A stretch of DNA of 64,000 bases. Source: Methanimicrococcus sp. OttesenSCG-928-J09 (GTDB lineage: Archaea > Halobacteriota > Methanosarcinia > Methanosarcinales > Methanosarcinaceae). The notes beneath the pieces were generated by a model, which was not told where the DNA came from, did no database searches, and saw only the letters and a program-made list of their open reading frames with translations. Below are positions 1 through 8,772 of the stretch, piece by piece (the stretch's first letter is position 1; each line of letters starts with the position of its first letter). The DNA lies in contig JAJDHP010000001.1 in the NCBI GenBank assembly GCA_030266245.1, positions 1 through 64,000 of the forward strand, read 5' to 3'. The translations under genes and the position numbers were made by a program.

Positions 1-10
1 AGAAAAAGAT

Positions 11-1111
11 ATGCTGATGTGGGACGAAACTCTCTTTCGGGATTCCGATATTTTCGAATTGGATCACTTGCCGGATTACTTTCCGCACCGCGATAATCAG
101 CTCAATTCCATTCGCTATGCGCTGAAGCCCGCTGTCCGCGGCGGACGTCCTTTAAATTGTTTGCTTTACGGACCGCCGGGCACAGGAAAAACAAGCGCGG
201 CTCTTAAAATTTTTGACGAATTAAAAGAATATACCGACAAAGTGGTGACGGTCAAAGTGAACTGTCAAATCGATTCCACGCGGTTCGCTGTGATTTCCCG
301 CCTTTACAAAAGCGTTCTTAATATCGCGCCGCCTGCATCCGGTGTTTCTTTTAATCGTATCTTTGACAAGCTCGTCAAAAAATTAATTGACACCGATAAG
401 GTTTTGATTGTCGTTTTGGACGATATTAATTATCTTTTTTATGAAGGACACGCCGATGAAGTGATGTATTCGCTTCTCCGCGCCCACGAGCAGTATCCCG
501 GTTCCAAAATCGGTGTTATTGCGATTGTCAACGATCCTGAAGTGATTTACGCATTTGATAAGCGTGTCAGCTCCGTTTTTCTGCCGGAAGAAATTGAGTT
601 TCCACGTTATGAATGGTCTGAAATCGATGATATTTTAGCCGACAGAATTCAGCGCGGTTTCTTTGCAGGCGTCGTCGCTGCCGATGTCCGCAGTGTTATG
701 TCAGATTATGTGAGTGAAAACGGCGATCTTCGTGTCGGTATTGATTTGATGAAGCGTTCCGGTCTGAATGCGGAAAAGCGTTCATCGCGCAAAATTGAAA
801 CGGAAGATGTCAACAAAGCATACACTGCTTCCCGTTCTCTTTATTTGTCCCGTCTCTTTTCGGTTTTGACGGACCATGAAAAATATTTGGCGATTCAGGC
901 ATCCGAAGCCGGTGAAATTTCTGCCGGAGATTTGTATGAAAAATTCCGCGACCATACCGGAATCGGCTACACTCGTTTTTATGAAATCGTTAATAAAATG
1001 ATTTCCGCCGGTTATCTCACTGCCGATTTCTCGGGAAAAGGGTCAAAAGGACGAACACGAATGATTCGTTCCGGATTTAAAAAAGAAGAACTGGACGAGC
1101 TTCTGAAATAA
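11..1111 (+). CDS. cdc6: Orc1/Cdc6 family replication initiator
   Basis: AAA+ ATPase that recognises archaeal replication origins and loads the MCM helicase. The Walker A motif GPPGTGKT is at residues 54-61 and the Walker B segment VLIVVLDD at 131-138. Sensor 1 is in IGVIAIVND, and a C-terminal winged-helix region occupies roughly residues 285-366. At 366 residues it is slightly shorter than usual for the family. The reading frame is open to the window edge, so a start upstream of position 11 cannot be excluded. The second Walker B acidic residue is Asp rather than Glu. Origins often lie just upstream of cdc6 in archaea, but that DNA is outside the window. FAH hydrolase follows after 20 bp. 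Confidence 0.93.
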   Translation: MLMWDETLFRDSDIFELDHLPDYFPHRDNQLNSIRYALKPAVRGGRPLNCLLYGPPGTGKTSAALKIFDELKEYTDKVVTVKVNCQIDSTRFAVISRLYKSVLNIAPPASGVSFNRIFDKLVKKLIDTDKVLIVVLDDINYLFYEGHADEVMYSLLRAHEQYPGSKIGVIAIVNDPEVIYAFDKRVSSVFLPEEIEFPRYEWSEIDDILADRIQRGFFAGVVAADVRSVMSDYVSENGDLRVGIDLMKRSGLNAEKRSSRKIETEDVNKAYTASRSLYLSRLFSVLTDHEKYLAIQASEAGEISAGDLYEKFRDHTGIGYTRFYEIVNKMISAGYLTADFSGKGSKGRTRMIRSGFKKEELDELLK

Positions 1112-1131
1112 CCGAGTTCGATGGTGATTGA

Positions 1132-1905
1132 ATGCTGGGACGTTTTCAGTACAATGATATTGTTTTTTCAGGTGAAGTTTTTGACGGCATCGTTTATCCC
1201 GATCCGATTTATCAGCAGCTTGATGACGAATACCCGTTATCTTCTCTTTTAATTTTGCCGCCCGTTTGCCCTTCTAAAATCGTTTGCGTCGGTTTGAATT
1301 ATACCGATCACGCTAAAGAATTGAATATGGAGCTTCCCGAAAATCCGATTCTTTTTTTGAAGCCGCCTTCCGCCATCCTTTCTCATGAAGGTTTGATTCA
1401 ATATCCGCCCGAAAGCGAACAGGTTGATTATGAGGCGGAACTCGGTATCGTTATCGGAAAAACTTGCCGGAATGCCCGCGAAGTTGACGCGTTTGATTAC
1501 ATTCTTGGTTATACTTGTTTTAATGATGTTACTGCGCGTGATTTGCAGCGGGCTGACGGACAATGGACACGCGCAAAAAGTTTTGATACGTTTGCGCCGG
1601 CCGGTCCTTTTATTGTTACGCAGGAAGAGCTGGCGCAGCAAAATTTGTCGCCCGGCAATCTTTCAATAACGTGCCGCGTTATTCGAAATGAGAATGAAGA
1701 AGTTCGTCAAAGCTCATCGACAAGTGAGTTTATTTTTGATATTCCGAAGCTGATCACGTTTATTTCCTCTGTCATGACACTTGAGAAAGGGGATATTATC
1801 GCGACGGGAACGCCGCCCGATGTCGGTGAATTGTTAATCGGCGATACGGTTGAAGTCGAAATTGAAGGTGTCGGTTTATTGAGAAATACGGTTGTTTCGG
1901 CTTAA
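1132..1905 (+). CDS. Fumarylacetoacetate hydrolase family protein
   Basis: Metal-dependent hydrolase, isomerase or decarboxylase of the FAH superfamily acting on small 2-oxo or beta-diketo acids; the substrate is unknown. The family pattern is clear: an N-terminal CVGLNY segment, the metal-ligand region YEAELGIVIG near residue 103, then TRAKSFDTFAPAGP, and the C-terminal GDIIATGTPPDVG. The length of 257 is normal for the single-domain form. It starts 20 bp after cdc6 on the same strand and may be co-transcribed with it. Archaeal genomes commonly carry one copy of this family without an assigned pathway, so I do not name a reaction. Confidence 0.9.
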   Translation: MLGRFQYNDIVFSGEVFDGIVYPDPIYQQLDDEYPLSSLLILPPVCPSKIVCVGLNYTDHAKELNMELPENPILFLKPPSAILSHEGLIQYPPESEQVDYEAELGIVIGKTCRNAREVDAFDYILGYTCFNDVTARDLQRADGQWTRAKSFDTFAPAGPFIVTQEELAQQNLSPGNLSITCRVIRNENEEVRQSSSTSEFIFDIPKLITFISSVMTLEKGDIIATGTPPDVGELLIGDTVEVEIEGVGLLRNTVVSA

Positions 1906-1971
1906 ATGCTGAATTTAATTTTGATTTTTTTGATCATTTTTGATAATTCCGCACTTTTTTTCTTTGAAATC

Positions 1972-1985
1972 GAAACTTATAAGAA
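1972..1985 (+). promoter_or_regulatory. Probable TATA/BRE promoter of the small HTH gene
   Basis: The sequence AAACTTATAAGAAC is a purine-rich BRE followed by a TATA-like core, about 80 bases before the start codon at 2062. An AGGTTGTG ribosome-binding site lies just before that start. Confidence 0.4.
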
Positions 1986-2061
1986 CTTTTATGAATGGGT
2001 AAGGCGTTAGAAGTAACCGTTTGAACCTTAGCAAATTAGAAATTATTCAGGTTGTGTTTTC

Positions 2062-2367
2062 ATGTTATTCGATCAGGCCCGAAACGAGTTGGAGTTAATT
2101 GACCGCCACACAATGGTCTTAAAAATTGTCATCGAGCAGGGACCGATCGGTATTTTAAAATTAGCCGAAGCAACCGGAATGCAGGCGCACAAAGTCCGCT
2201 ATTCGCTTCGTGTTTTAGAACAGAACGGTCTTATCAAAGCGTCTCCTCAAGGCGCCGTTGCCGGCGATAATGTCGATGAATTTTTAAGAACGGCAAATGA
2301 GAAATTCACGGAACTCAAAAACCTTTTGGAAATGATTGAAAAACACGGCGATGAAATTATTCGCTGA
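2062..2367 (+). CDS. Small winged-helix DNA-binding protein
   Basis: 101-residue archaeal HTH protein. Residues 18-65 form a winged-helix pattern: GILKLAEATGMQAHKVRYSL, then LEQNGLIKAS followed by a short wing. The C-terminal third is charged and helical and may dimerise. It resembles small conserved regulators of Methanosarcinales of unknown target. The start is supported by AGGTTGTG about 9 bases upstream. The gene stands alone, followed by a repeat element. Confidence 0.75.
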   Translation: MLFDQARNELELIDRHTMVLKIVIEQGPIGILKLAEATGMQAHKVRYSLRVLEQNGLIKASPQGAVAGDNVDEFLRTANEKFTELKNLLEMIEKHGDEIIR

Positions 2368-2382
2368 TTTGTTTTCTTCTTT

Positions 2383-2660
2383 TTGCGGCTGCCGCCGCGC
2401 GCGAGCTGCACAATTTTTATTTAAATTCAAAACCGTGATGCGGTTTTTCATCTCTTTTTCTTTTTTATTATATGCGCCGGCTGAGTACAGATATAGTTTG
2501 CAGTGGGAGGGAGGTGCCTGTTACCGCTTGGAGTCAGGTTTCCGTTTTGCAGTGGGAGGGAGGCGTTTATTTAAAAATCGCTTTGCGATTTTTGGCGGCA
2601 TACGCCGCCGTATCTTTTCCTGCCCGCTCGCCGCGCGCGTTATGTGCCGGCTTTTTAATC
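2383..2660 (+). repeat. Interspersed intergenic element, copy 1
   Basis: The gap 2368-2813 holds a full copy of the family with a partial copy before it. The partial copy at 2383-2430 has GCGGCTGCCGCCGC, CGCGCGAG, then an AT tail. The full copy has TTTGCAGTGGGAGGG at 2497 and again at 2547, with GGAGTCAGG between. Next come the hairpin at 2573-2593 (arms AAAAATCGC and GCGATTTTT, one mismatch), the GC palindrome GGCGGCATACGCCGCC at 2594-2609, and a GCCGCGCGCG tail near 2630. No protein is credible here. Confidence 0.85.
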
Positions 2661-2813
2661 TTTTTTAAAACCATCCCGCATTTTTCCAAAAACTCATAGA
2701 AAGGTTTATTTTTCGTTTTCGGTTTGGCACATATGAGCATCTTTAAATATCTAAAAAGAAAATTCTGTTCTTTCATTGAATATTATTTTACATTTATTGC
2801 ACAAGTGAAAATT

Positions 2814-4523
2814 ATGGCATTAGACCCCGAAGATTTACTGACGATTGAGAAATACACGCTTCAAAACGCTGTTAAATATGAAGCGGTCCCGCAGGAAAAG
2901 GCTGTTCTCGGAAAGATTATGGGCATCGCCCCGCAGCTCCGCAGCCGCGTTCCCGAGGTGACGGACGCGATTAAAGAAATCGGCGTGAATTTGAACAAAA
3001 CAACGCCTGACGAATGGCGCCAAAGATTAGAGGCAATCGCACCCGAATTGCTTGAAGAGCTTTCTGTTAAAAAAGAGCCTGAGAAAGGTTTGAAAGCGCT
3101 TCCAAATGCGGAAAAAGGAAAAGTTGTCATGCGTTTTGCACCCAACCCCAACGGGCCGCCGACAATCGGCAGTTCCCGTGGTATGGTTGTCAATTCCGAA
3201 TACGCCAAAATGTATGACGGTAAATTTATTCTTCGATTCGATGACACTGATCCCGATCAGAAACGCCCGATGCTTGAAGCTTACGATTGGTATGTCGATG
3301 ATTTCAAATGGCTCGGTGTAACGGCTGATGAAATTGTGAAAGCATCGGACCGATTTGACATTTATTATGAAATTGCAGAACAGCTGATCAATGACGGTCA
3401 TGCTTACGTTTGTTTCTGTGACGGCGAGACTTTCAAAGGATTGAAAGACAAAAAGCAGGCTTGTCCGCACAGAGATGCGCCCGCCGAAGAAAATCTGACA
3501 CACTGGAAAAAGATGCTTGCCGGCGGTTATGAAGAGCGTGAAGCAGTTCTCAGAATTAAAACCGACATTCAGCACAAAGATCCCGCACTTCGTGACTGGG
3601 GCGCTTTCAGAATTTTAAAGAAAGATCACCCGCGTCCGGAAATCGGAACCAAATACATTGTCTGGCCGCTTTTGGACTTTGAAGGCGCTGTCGAAGACCA
3701 TCTGCTCGGAACAACGCATATCATCCGCGGCAAAGACCTTCAAGACAGCGGCAAACGCCAGAAATACATTTACGATTATCTCGGCTGGACCTATCCGGTC
3801 ACATTGCACTGGGGGCGTGTCAGAATTGAAGAATTCGGAAAGCTCAGCACCAGCGGCATTCGAAAAGATATTGAAGCCGGCATTTATACAGGATGGGACG
3901 ACCCGAGACTGCCGACGGTTCAGGCGATTCGCCGCCGCGGCATTCAGGCTGACGCGCTTAAAAAATTCATGATTGAAATGGGTGTCGGCGAAACCGATGT
4001 CAGTGTCAGCATGAACAATTTATACGCTGAAAACCGCAAGTTTGTCGACCCGATTGCGCACAGAATGTTCTTTGTCGAAAATCCGGTTGAAATGACAATT
4101 GACGGCTACGATGGCGGCATTGCTAAAGCACCGCTCCATCCCGATTCAAAAGATATGCGCGAGATTGAAACCGGCAGCACAGTTGTTGTGACAAGTGAAG
4201 ATGCTTCCAATTTGACGGCAGGATCAAAAATCCGTTTGAAAGATCTGGGCAACGTCGAAGTAACATCATTATCACCGCTGACAGCGAAATACATTGATAA
4301 TTCAATGGACACTGTCAAAAAGGAAAAGATGAAAATCATTCACTGGGCACCTGTTGACGGTGTTAAAGTTGCTGTTCTCGGACCCGACGGTAATACTTCC
4401 GGTATCGGTGAACGCCAAATCTTAAAAGAACTGGACAAAGTTGTTCAGTTTGAACGGTTCGGTTTCTGCCGTATTGATTCGATTGACGGCGATAATGTCG
4501 TTGCTTATTTCACGCACAAATGA
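2814..4523 (+). CDS. gltX: Glutamyl-tRNA synthetase, archaeal type
   Basis: Charges tRNA with glutamate in the cytoplasm; archaea typically use it also as the first step to Gln-tRNA through GatDE. The protein has 569 residues from the ATG at 2814. I chose this start because the protein then begins with a normal archaeal GluRS N-terminal extension; an upstream ATG at 2724 would add 30 hydrophobic, poorly matching residues. The catalytic core starts at RFAPNPNGPPTIGS (about 107-120), where the HIGH signature reads TIGS. The second class I signature (KMSKS) is represented by KLSTS at 343-347. The C-terminal part is the beta-barrel anticodon-binding domain of the GlnRS/archaeal GluRS group. Confidence 0.95.
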   Translation: MALDPEDLLTIEKYTLQNAVKYEAVPQEKAVLGKIMGIAPQLRSRVPEVTDAIKEIGVNLNKTTPDEWRQRLEAIAPELLEELSVKKEPEKGLKALPNAEKGKVVMRFAPNPNGPPTIGSSRGMVVNSEYAKMYDGKFILRFDDTDPDQKRPMLEAYDWYVDDFKWLGVTADEIVKASDRFDIYYEIAEQLINDGHAYVCFCDGETFKGLKDKKQACPHRDAPAEENLTHWKKMLAGGYEEREAVLRIKTDIQHKDPALRDWGAFRILKKDHPRPEIGTKYIVWPLLDFEGAVEDHLLGTTHIIRGKDLQDSGKRQKYIYDYLGWTYPVTLHWGRVRIEEFGKLSTSGIRKDIEAGIYTGWDDPRLPTVQAIRRRGIQADALKKFMIEMGVGETDVSVSMNNLYAENRKFVDPIAHRMFFVENPVEMTIDGYDGGIAKAPLHPDSKDMREIETGSTVVVTSEDASNLTAGSKIRLKDLGNVEVTSLSPLTAKYIDNSMDTVKKEKMKIIHWAPVDGVKVAVLGPDGNTSGIGERQILKELDKVVQFERFGFCRIDSIDGDNVVAYFTHK

Positions 4524-4616
4524 TTCGATAATTCGGAAAAGTCGAAAATTAAAAAAAGAAAACTGTGAATAAAAAGGAAAACTGATATAGGTTTGAAAAT
4601 TTATTCACTAAATCTC

Positions 4617-4728
4617 AAATTCTTAAATCCAAATTCTTAAATTCAAATTCATAAATTCAAATTCATAAGTTCAAATTCATAAGTTCAAATTCTTAAATCT
4701 AAATTCATAAATTCGAATTTACATATTC
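4617..4728 (+). repeat. 14-bp tandem repeat upstream of serA
   Basis: Eight head-to-tail units with a strict 14-base period start at 4617, 4631, 4645, 4659, 4673, 4687, 4701 and 4715. The core unit is AAATTCATAAATTC with a few substitutions; the last unit is degenerate. The array ends 33 bases before the serA start and fills most of the gltX-serA gap. Confidence 0.9.
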
Positions 4729-4761
4729 ATATCATATTCATTCTTTCAGGAGTAAAATAAA

Positions 4762-6336
4762 ATGAAAATTTTAGTCAGCGATTCCCTTTCGAATGAGGGT
4801 TTGACAATTTTAAAGGAAAGCGGTTTTGATGTTGTTGTCGATACCGGTCTTTCTGAAGATCAGCTTGTTGAAAAAATCAAAGGCGTCGACGCGCTTGTTA
4901 TCCGCAGCGGAACTCAGGTCACCGCCCGCGTTATTGAGGCGGCGGATCAGCTCAAAATCATCGGCCGCGCCGGTGTCGGTGTCGATAATGTCGATACGGA
5001 AGCGGCAACGAAGAAAGGTATTATTGTGTCCAACACGCCGGACGGCAACACGCTCTCCGCTGCCGAACATACTTGTGCGATGATGATGGCGGTTGCCAGA
5101 AACATTCCGCAGGCTTGCGCTTCTCTTCGCTCTGAAAAGTGGGAACGCAACAAGTTTATGGGTGTTGAATTCAATAAAAAAGTGCTCGGTGTTATCGGTC
5201 TCGGTAGAATCGGCGCTGAAGTTGCCAAGCGTTTCCAGGCTTTTAATATGACTGTTCTCGGTTACGACCCGTTCGTTTCTGAAGAGCGCGCAAAATCAAT
5301 GGGCATCACACTCACAACAGTTGAAGACATTTGCAGAAACGCAGATTTCATTACCGTTCACACACCGCTGACAAAAGACACTAAAAATCTTGTCAACGCC
5401 GCTATGTTTGATGTGATGAAGCCGACAACGCGCATCGTTAACTGTGCCCGCGGCGGTATCATTAATGAAGAAGATTTGGTTGAAGCCATCAATTCCGGTA
5501 AAATCGCAGGCGCTGCAATCGATGTTTTCGTCGAAGAGCCGCCGTTTGCTTCCGGTCTCATTAAATCTGACAAAATTATCGTGACGCCTCACCTTGGTGC
5601 TTCTACTGTCGAAGCTCAGGTGAATGTGGCAATCGATATCGCTCATGAAATTATTTCCGTTTTAAACGGTGAAGGCGCAAAGAGCGCGGTCAATATTCCG
5701 GCTGTCCGCCCCGAAGTTATGGAAGTCATTTCTCCCTATGTGAAATTGGCGGAAGTTTCCGGTAAAATCGCGGCAACGCTGATCGGAACCGGATATGATA
5801 CTATTGAACTCGCTTACAACGGCGAAATTTCCACAAAAGATGTCAGAACGGTCACGCTTGCAGCTCTTAAAGGTGCGCTTGCGGTCGCTGTCGGTTCCGG
5901 CGTCAACTATGTGAACGCTCCCGGCCTTGCAAAGTCGCGCGGTGTTGAAGTGAGTGAAAAGAAATCAGAAACCTCTGATGAGTACGCTTCTGTTTTCAGC
6001 GTCACTGTTTCCGGCGGCGGCAAATCTGTCAGCGTGAAGGGAACGGCAATCGGAAACGATATTAAAATTATTCAGATTGACAAAACACGTGTCGATGTTT
6101 ATCCGTCCGCGCACATGATTTTTGCTGACCACGTCAACAAACCCAATGTCATCGGTCCGTGCTGCCAAGTGCTCGGTGAAAACGGCATCAATATTTCCGG
6201 TATGCAGGTCGGTCATGTGAATGTCGGTGAAACGACAATCATGGTCATCAGCGTTGACAGCGATGTTCCTGAAGCCGTTTTGAAGAAATTGACCACCGTT
6301 GACGGCGTTTTGAGCGCTAAGATCGTTGCGATTTAA
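4762..6336 (+). CDS. serA: D-3-phosphoglycerate dehydrogenase
   Basis: Oxidises 3-phosphoglycerate to 3-phosphohydroxypyruvate with NAD+, the first step of serine biosynthesis. The 524 residues match the long form. The N-terminal substrate domain and NAD-binding domain carry GVIGLGRIG at 143-151. The catalytic region has NCARGGIINEE and TPHLGAST. An allosteric-substrate-binding insert follows (about 310-445), then a C-terminal ACT domain (about 450-524, VIGPCCQVLGENGINISGMQ) that usually senses serine. The start is supported by the AGGAG at 4749-4753. A 14-bp tandem repeat array lies just upstream. Confidence 0.97.
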   Translation: MKILVSDSLSNEGLTILKESGFDVVVDTGLSEDQLVEKIKGVDALVIRSGTQVTARVIEAADQLKIIGRAGVGVDNVDTEAATKKGIIVSNTPDGNTLSAAEHTCAMMMAVARNIPQACASLRSEKWERNKFMGVEFNKKVLGVIGLGRIGAEVAKRFQAFNMTVLGYDPFVSEERAKSMGITLTTVEDICRNADFITVHTPLTKDTKNLVNAAMFDVMKPTTRIVNCARGGIINEEDLVEAINSGKIAGAAIDVFVEEPPFASGLIKSDKIIVTPHLGASTVEAQVNVAIDIAHEIISVLNGEGAKSAVNIPAVRPEVMEVISPYVKLAEVSGKIAATLIGTGYDTIELAYNGEISTKDVRTVTLAALKGALAVAVGSGVNYVNAPGLAKSRGVEVSEKKSETSDEYASVFSVTVSGGGKSVSVKGTAIGNDIKIIQIDKTRVDVYPSAHMIFADHVNKPNVIGPCCQVLGENGINISGMQVGHVNVGETTIMVISVDSDVPEAVLKKLTTVDGVLSAKIVAI

Positions 6337-6363
6337 TTCTTTTATCGCAGCCGTGGTGGGAGT

Positions 6364-7188
6364 ATGGGAAGAAAAAGTATATTTGAACAAATGGAAAAAC
6401 TTAATTTAAAATATGAAGTTGACGTACTTCGCAGTTTATTTAATTCAAAAAGCATAAAAATCGTAAAATATAGAAGCATTGAAGAGGATGTTGATGCTTG
6501 GAGGTATATTCCTTCTTGGAAGCACAATAACCGATGTCGTAATTGTAACGATATAAGAAATAAATTAAAAATTGACCACATTGAAGCAGTTACCCAACCC
6601 AGTGTGGGAGATATCTTAACATATATTGAATATATCGCCAATTTGCTGTATCTCATAGAAAGGGATACAACCAGACATAAGGGTTTTACTCCAGATTATC
6701 ATCTCTTGAAAAAAAATCTTAATTCTTTAGTTGCTGAATTGCATCATGAAATTAAAATAATATACTCTGAAGAGAAAGTCCTTGTTGTTGAGATAAATCC
6801 CACCGCAACGGCTGTTGCAGATATTGTTGATGAACCGCTGGGGATAAAACTCATTCAATATAATCATTATTTAATGAAAGGGGATTTGGAAACGAAACGA
6901 GATGTGTTATTGTCTTTAGCTGATAAATTTGAGGCAATCAAAAGTGAATTGAAGAACTACAGCCAAACTGTTATTGCAGATAAAGTAAGTTTCCTTTTAA
7001 ATAACCTAAATATTAGGCATAACAATTTGGATGGCGGGTATAAAAAAGAGTACACAGCAAATATGGATAAAACTGAGATTGAAAGTTGGTATGATATTAC
7101 ATATGATGTATTGCTATTAGCTATTCTTACACATGACTATATTAAAAATATCAAACCTGATATTGACAGTCTTCAAACGCATTATTAA
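6364..7188 (+). CDS. Uncharacterised accessory protein, 274 aa
   Basis: I do not recognise a named family. The protein is soluble, rich in Lys, Asn and Ile, and helical towards the C-terminus. A CRNC motif occurs near residue 58. Near residue 219 the segment NNLNIRHNN resembles the R..H region of HEPN or abortive-infection proteins; this is a weak inference. The base composition is clearly more AT-rich than serA and codon use differs, which suggests horizontal transfer. The start follows GGTGGGAGT, a good ribosome-binding site, 27 bases after serA. The 7189-7400 stretch after it contains no supported gene. Confidence 0.6.
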   Translation: MGRKSIFEQMEKLNLKYEVDVLRSLFNSKSIKIVKYRSIEEDVDAWRYIPSWKHNNRCRNCNDIRNKLKIDHIEAVTQPSVGDILTYIEYIANLLYLIERDTTRHKGFTPDYHLLKKNLNSLVAELHHEIKIIYSEEKVLVVEINPTATAVADIVDEPLGIKLIQYNHYLMKGDLETKRDVLLSLADKFEAIKSELKNYSQTVIADKVSFLLNNLNIRHNNLDGGYKKEYTANMDKTEIESWYDITYDVLLLAILTHDYIKNIKPDIDSLQTHY

Positions 7189-7400
7189 TTAATGAATATG
7201 GGTTCAGATTCAATTTTCAAACAAGCCTCTTTGCTTGGGGGAGACCTTTGCACTTCTAGACAAAATGACGATAGATTTCATGGATGAATCTGAAGGACGA
7301 ACCTGATTAGAAAATAAACAAATCTTGGAAGAATTTCTATAGTAAAAATAATCAAAAAATCCGCACATTACTGCCAGATGAATATCTTTCTTTTTTCATC

Positions 7401-8585
7401 TCAGTCATTCATCCCGTCATGACCGCCGTAATAATCATTTTCATCCTCAACTCCCATGCTGTCATATGTTCCGGTGCCGATTGCAACGCCGGGCAATACT
7501 TTATTTCTGATGTAAATCTTGCGCTGCGGTATGGGAAGTTCAACGCGTTCTGCACGGAATCTGTGGAGGACTTCGCTGTTGATGTAATCTCTGGATTCCC
7601 ATTTCCTGTCATAACGGTTTGAATAAAAAGTGACCATGTATTTCAGGCGGTATTCTTCGATATCCAAAAGGAAAACTTCGGGAACCGGGTCGTCTAATAT
7701 GAAATCGAAGTTGTCGGCAGCTTGTGTTGCAACTTCCAACAATATTCTTCTCACTTTTTCAATGTCTGAATTCGGGCTGACATAAAATGTCAAACGGACT
7801 TTGATTTTGACATCGGGAAGCGCGTAATTTGTAATGATGCTGCTGGAAACGGTGGAGTTTGGAATCGTCATCAATTCGTTATCCAATGTTTTTATGCGTG
7901 TGCTGCGGTTTCCGATATCCATGATGTCGCCGACATGTTCGCCGATTTTGACACGGTCGCCGATTTTAAAGGGGCGGTCAACGTAAATCATGGCGCTGCC
8001 GAAGAAGTTGCCGAGCATATCCTGAGCGGCAAGCGCGATTGCGATACCGGCAATACCTGCGCCGGCCAAAAGCGGAGTCAGACTGATGTTGTACAATTTC
8101 AGAATGATCAAAAACGCGACAAACCAAATGAGATAAACGGAAATCAAATCCAAAAGACCTAAAAATCTGGCAGTAAAATCTTTTTTTGAACCGCGTGCCG
8201 TTCCGTGAATGAATTTGCGGCCGTAAAATTCCATGACATTCTGAACAAGCGCTGATAAGAACCAAGCGGCGACAATGACGAGAAATACTTCGTTTAATTC
8301 CGTTTCTCTATAAAGCATCAGCCCTTCAGGCGATAATATGTATTTTGAAAAACCGTAGTAAGCAGGGAGCAGCAAAGCAATAATTGTCACGGGTTTTCCG
8401 AATGAGGCCAGCAGGATATCGTCCCATTTCGTCTCCGTATCCTGAACTTTGCGGAGCAGTGATTTCCTCACTTTTCTCATGACTAAAAATATGAAGAGCC
8501 CAAAAATAATAAATGCAAATCCGATTAAAATCGTATCTTCCTGATTGAAATAAGGCCATATTCTGCCAATAAATTCCTCAGCCAT
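7401..8585 (-). CDS. MscS-family mechanosensitive ion channel
   Basis: Small-conductance mechanosensitive channel that releases solutes on osmotic downshock, in the cytoplasmic membrane. It has hydrophobic segments at about residues 20-37, 68-86, 103-120 and 149-168. The pore helix follows as Gly/Ala-rich LLAGAGIAGIAIALAAQDML (about 172-191). After it comes the MscS beta-domain signature with DRPFKIGDRVKIGEHVGDI and IPNSTVSSSIITNY. A mixed alpha/beta C-terminal domain ends in an acidic, Tyr/Gly-rich tail. The length of 394 is typical of a five-helix archaeal MscS homologue. It is transcribed divergently from the surface protein gene at 8773. Confidence 0.93.
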   Translation of the reverse strand: MAEEFIGRIWPYFNQEDTILIGFAFIIFGLFIFLVMRKVRKSLLRKVQDTETKWDDILLASFGKPVTIIALLLPAYYGFSKYILSPEGLMLYRETELNEVFLVIVAAWFLSALVQNVMEFYGRKFIHGTARGSKKDFTARFLGLLDLISVYLIWFVAFLIILKLYNISLTPLLAGAGIAGIAIALAAQDMLGNFFGSAMIYVDRPFKIGDRVKIGEHVGDIMDIGNRSTRIKTLDNELMTIPNSTVSSSIITNYALPDVKIKVRLTFYVSPNSDIEKVRRILLEVATQAADNFDFILDDPVPEVFLLDIEEYRLKYMVTFYSNRYDRKWESRDYINSEVLHRFRAERVELPIPQRKIYIRNKVLPGVAIGTGTYDSMGVEDENDYYGGHDGMND

Positions 8586-8654
8586 ATTTTTAAATTCCCC
8601 GTTTATATTTCCCGCGGTAAAACGCCCGCTTCAAACCCTGTTATCTACATAAAA

Positions 8655-8664
8655 GCTTTAAATA
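8655..8664 (+). promoter_or_regulatory. Possible TATA box of the surface protein gene
   Basis: CTTTAAATAT-like sequence about 110 bases before the start at 8773, in the divergent region shared with mscS. It is the best TATA match there, but no start point can be proven. Confidence 0.3.
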
Positions 8665-8772
8665 TGTTAAAGATTTTGTATTTTCAGTTATTGTTAATAT
8701 TTGTTTCCGTTAGGTTTTCATTTTTCATAACAGAAACATCAGATTTGAGGAATTTGGGTTTAGGGGAATACG

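Noticed and set aside
1..10. Replication origin next to cdc6
   Set aside because: The DNA upstream of cdc6 is outside the window, so no origin repeats can be seen.
1249..1641. Long antisense frames inside fumarylacetoacetate hydrolase and many other genes
   Set aside because: They mirror codon bias of the real gene, lack ribosome-binding sites and match no family.
2336..2700. Reading frames across the repeat element near 2500
   Set aside because: Their translations follow the hairpin and GGGAGGG modules and change from copy to copy; no protein character.
7189..7400. Short frame of about 31 codons after the orphan gene
   Set aside because: No ribosome-binding site, no homology and weak composition.
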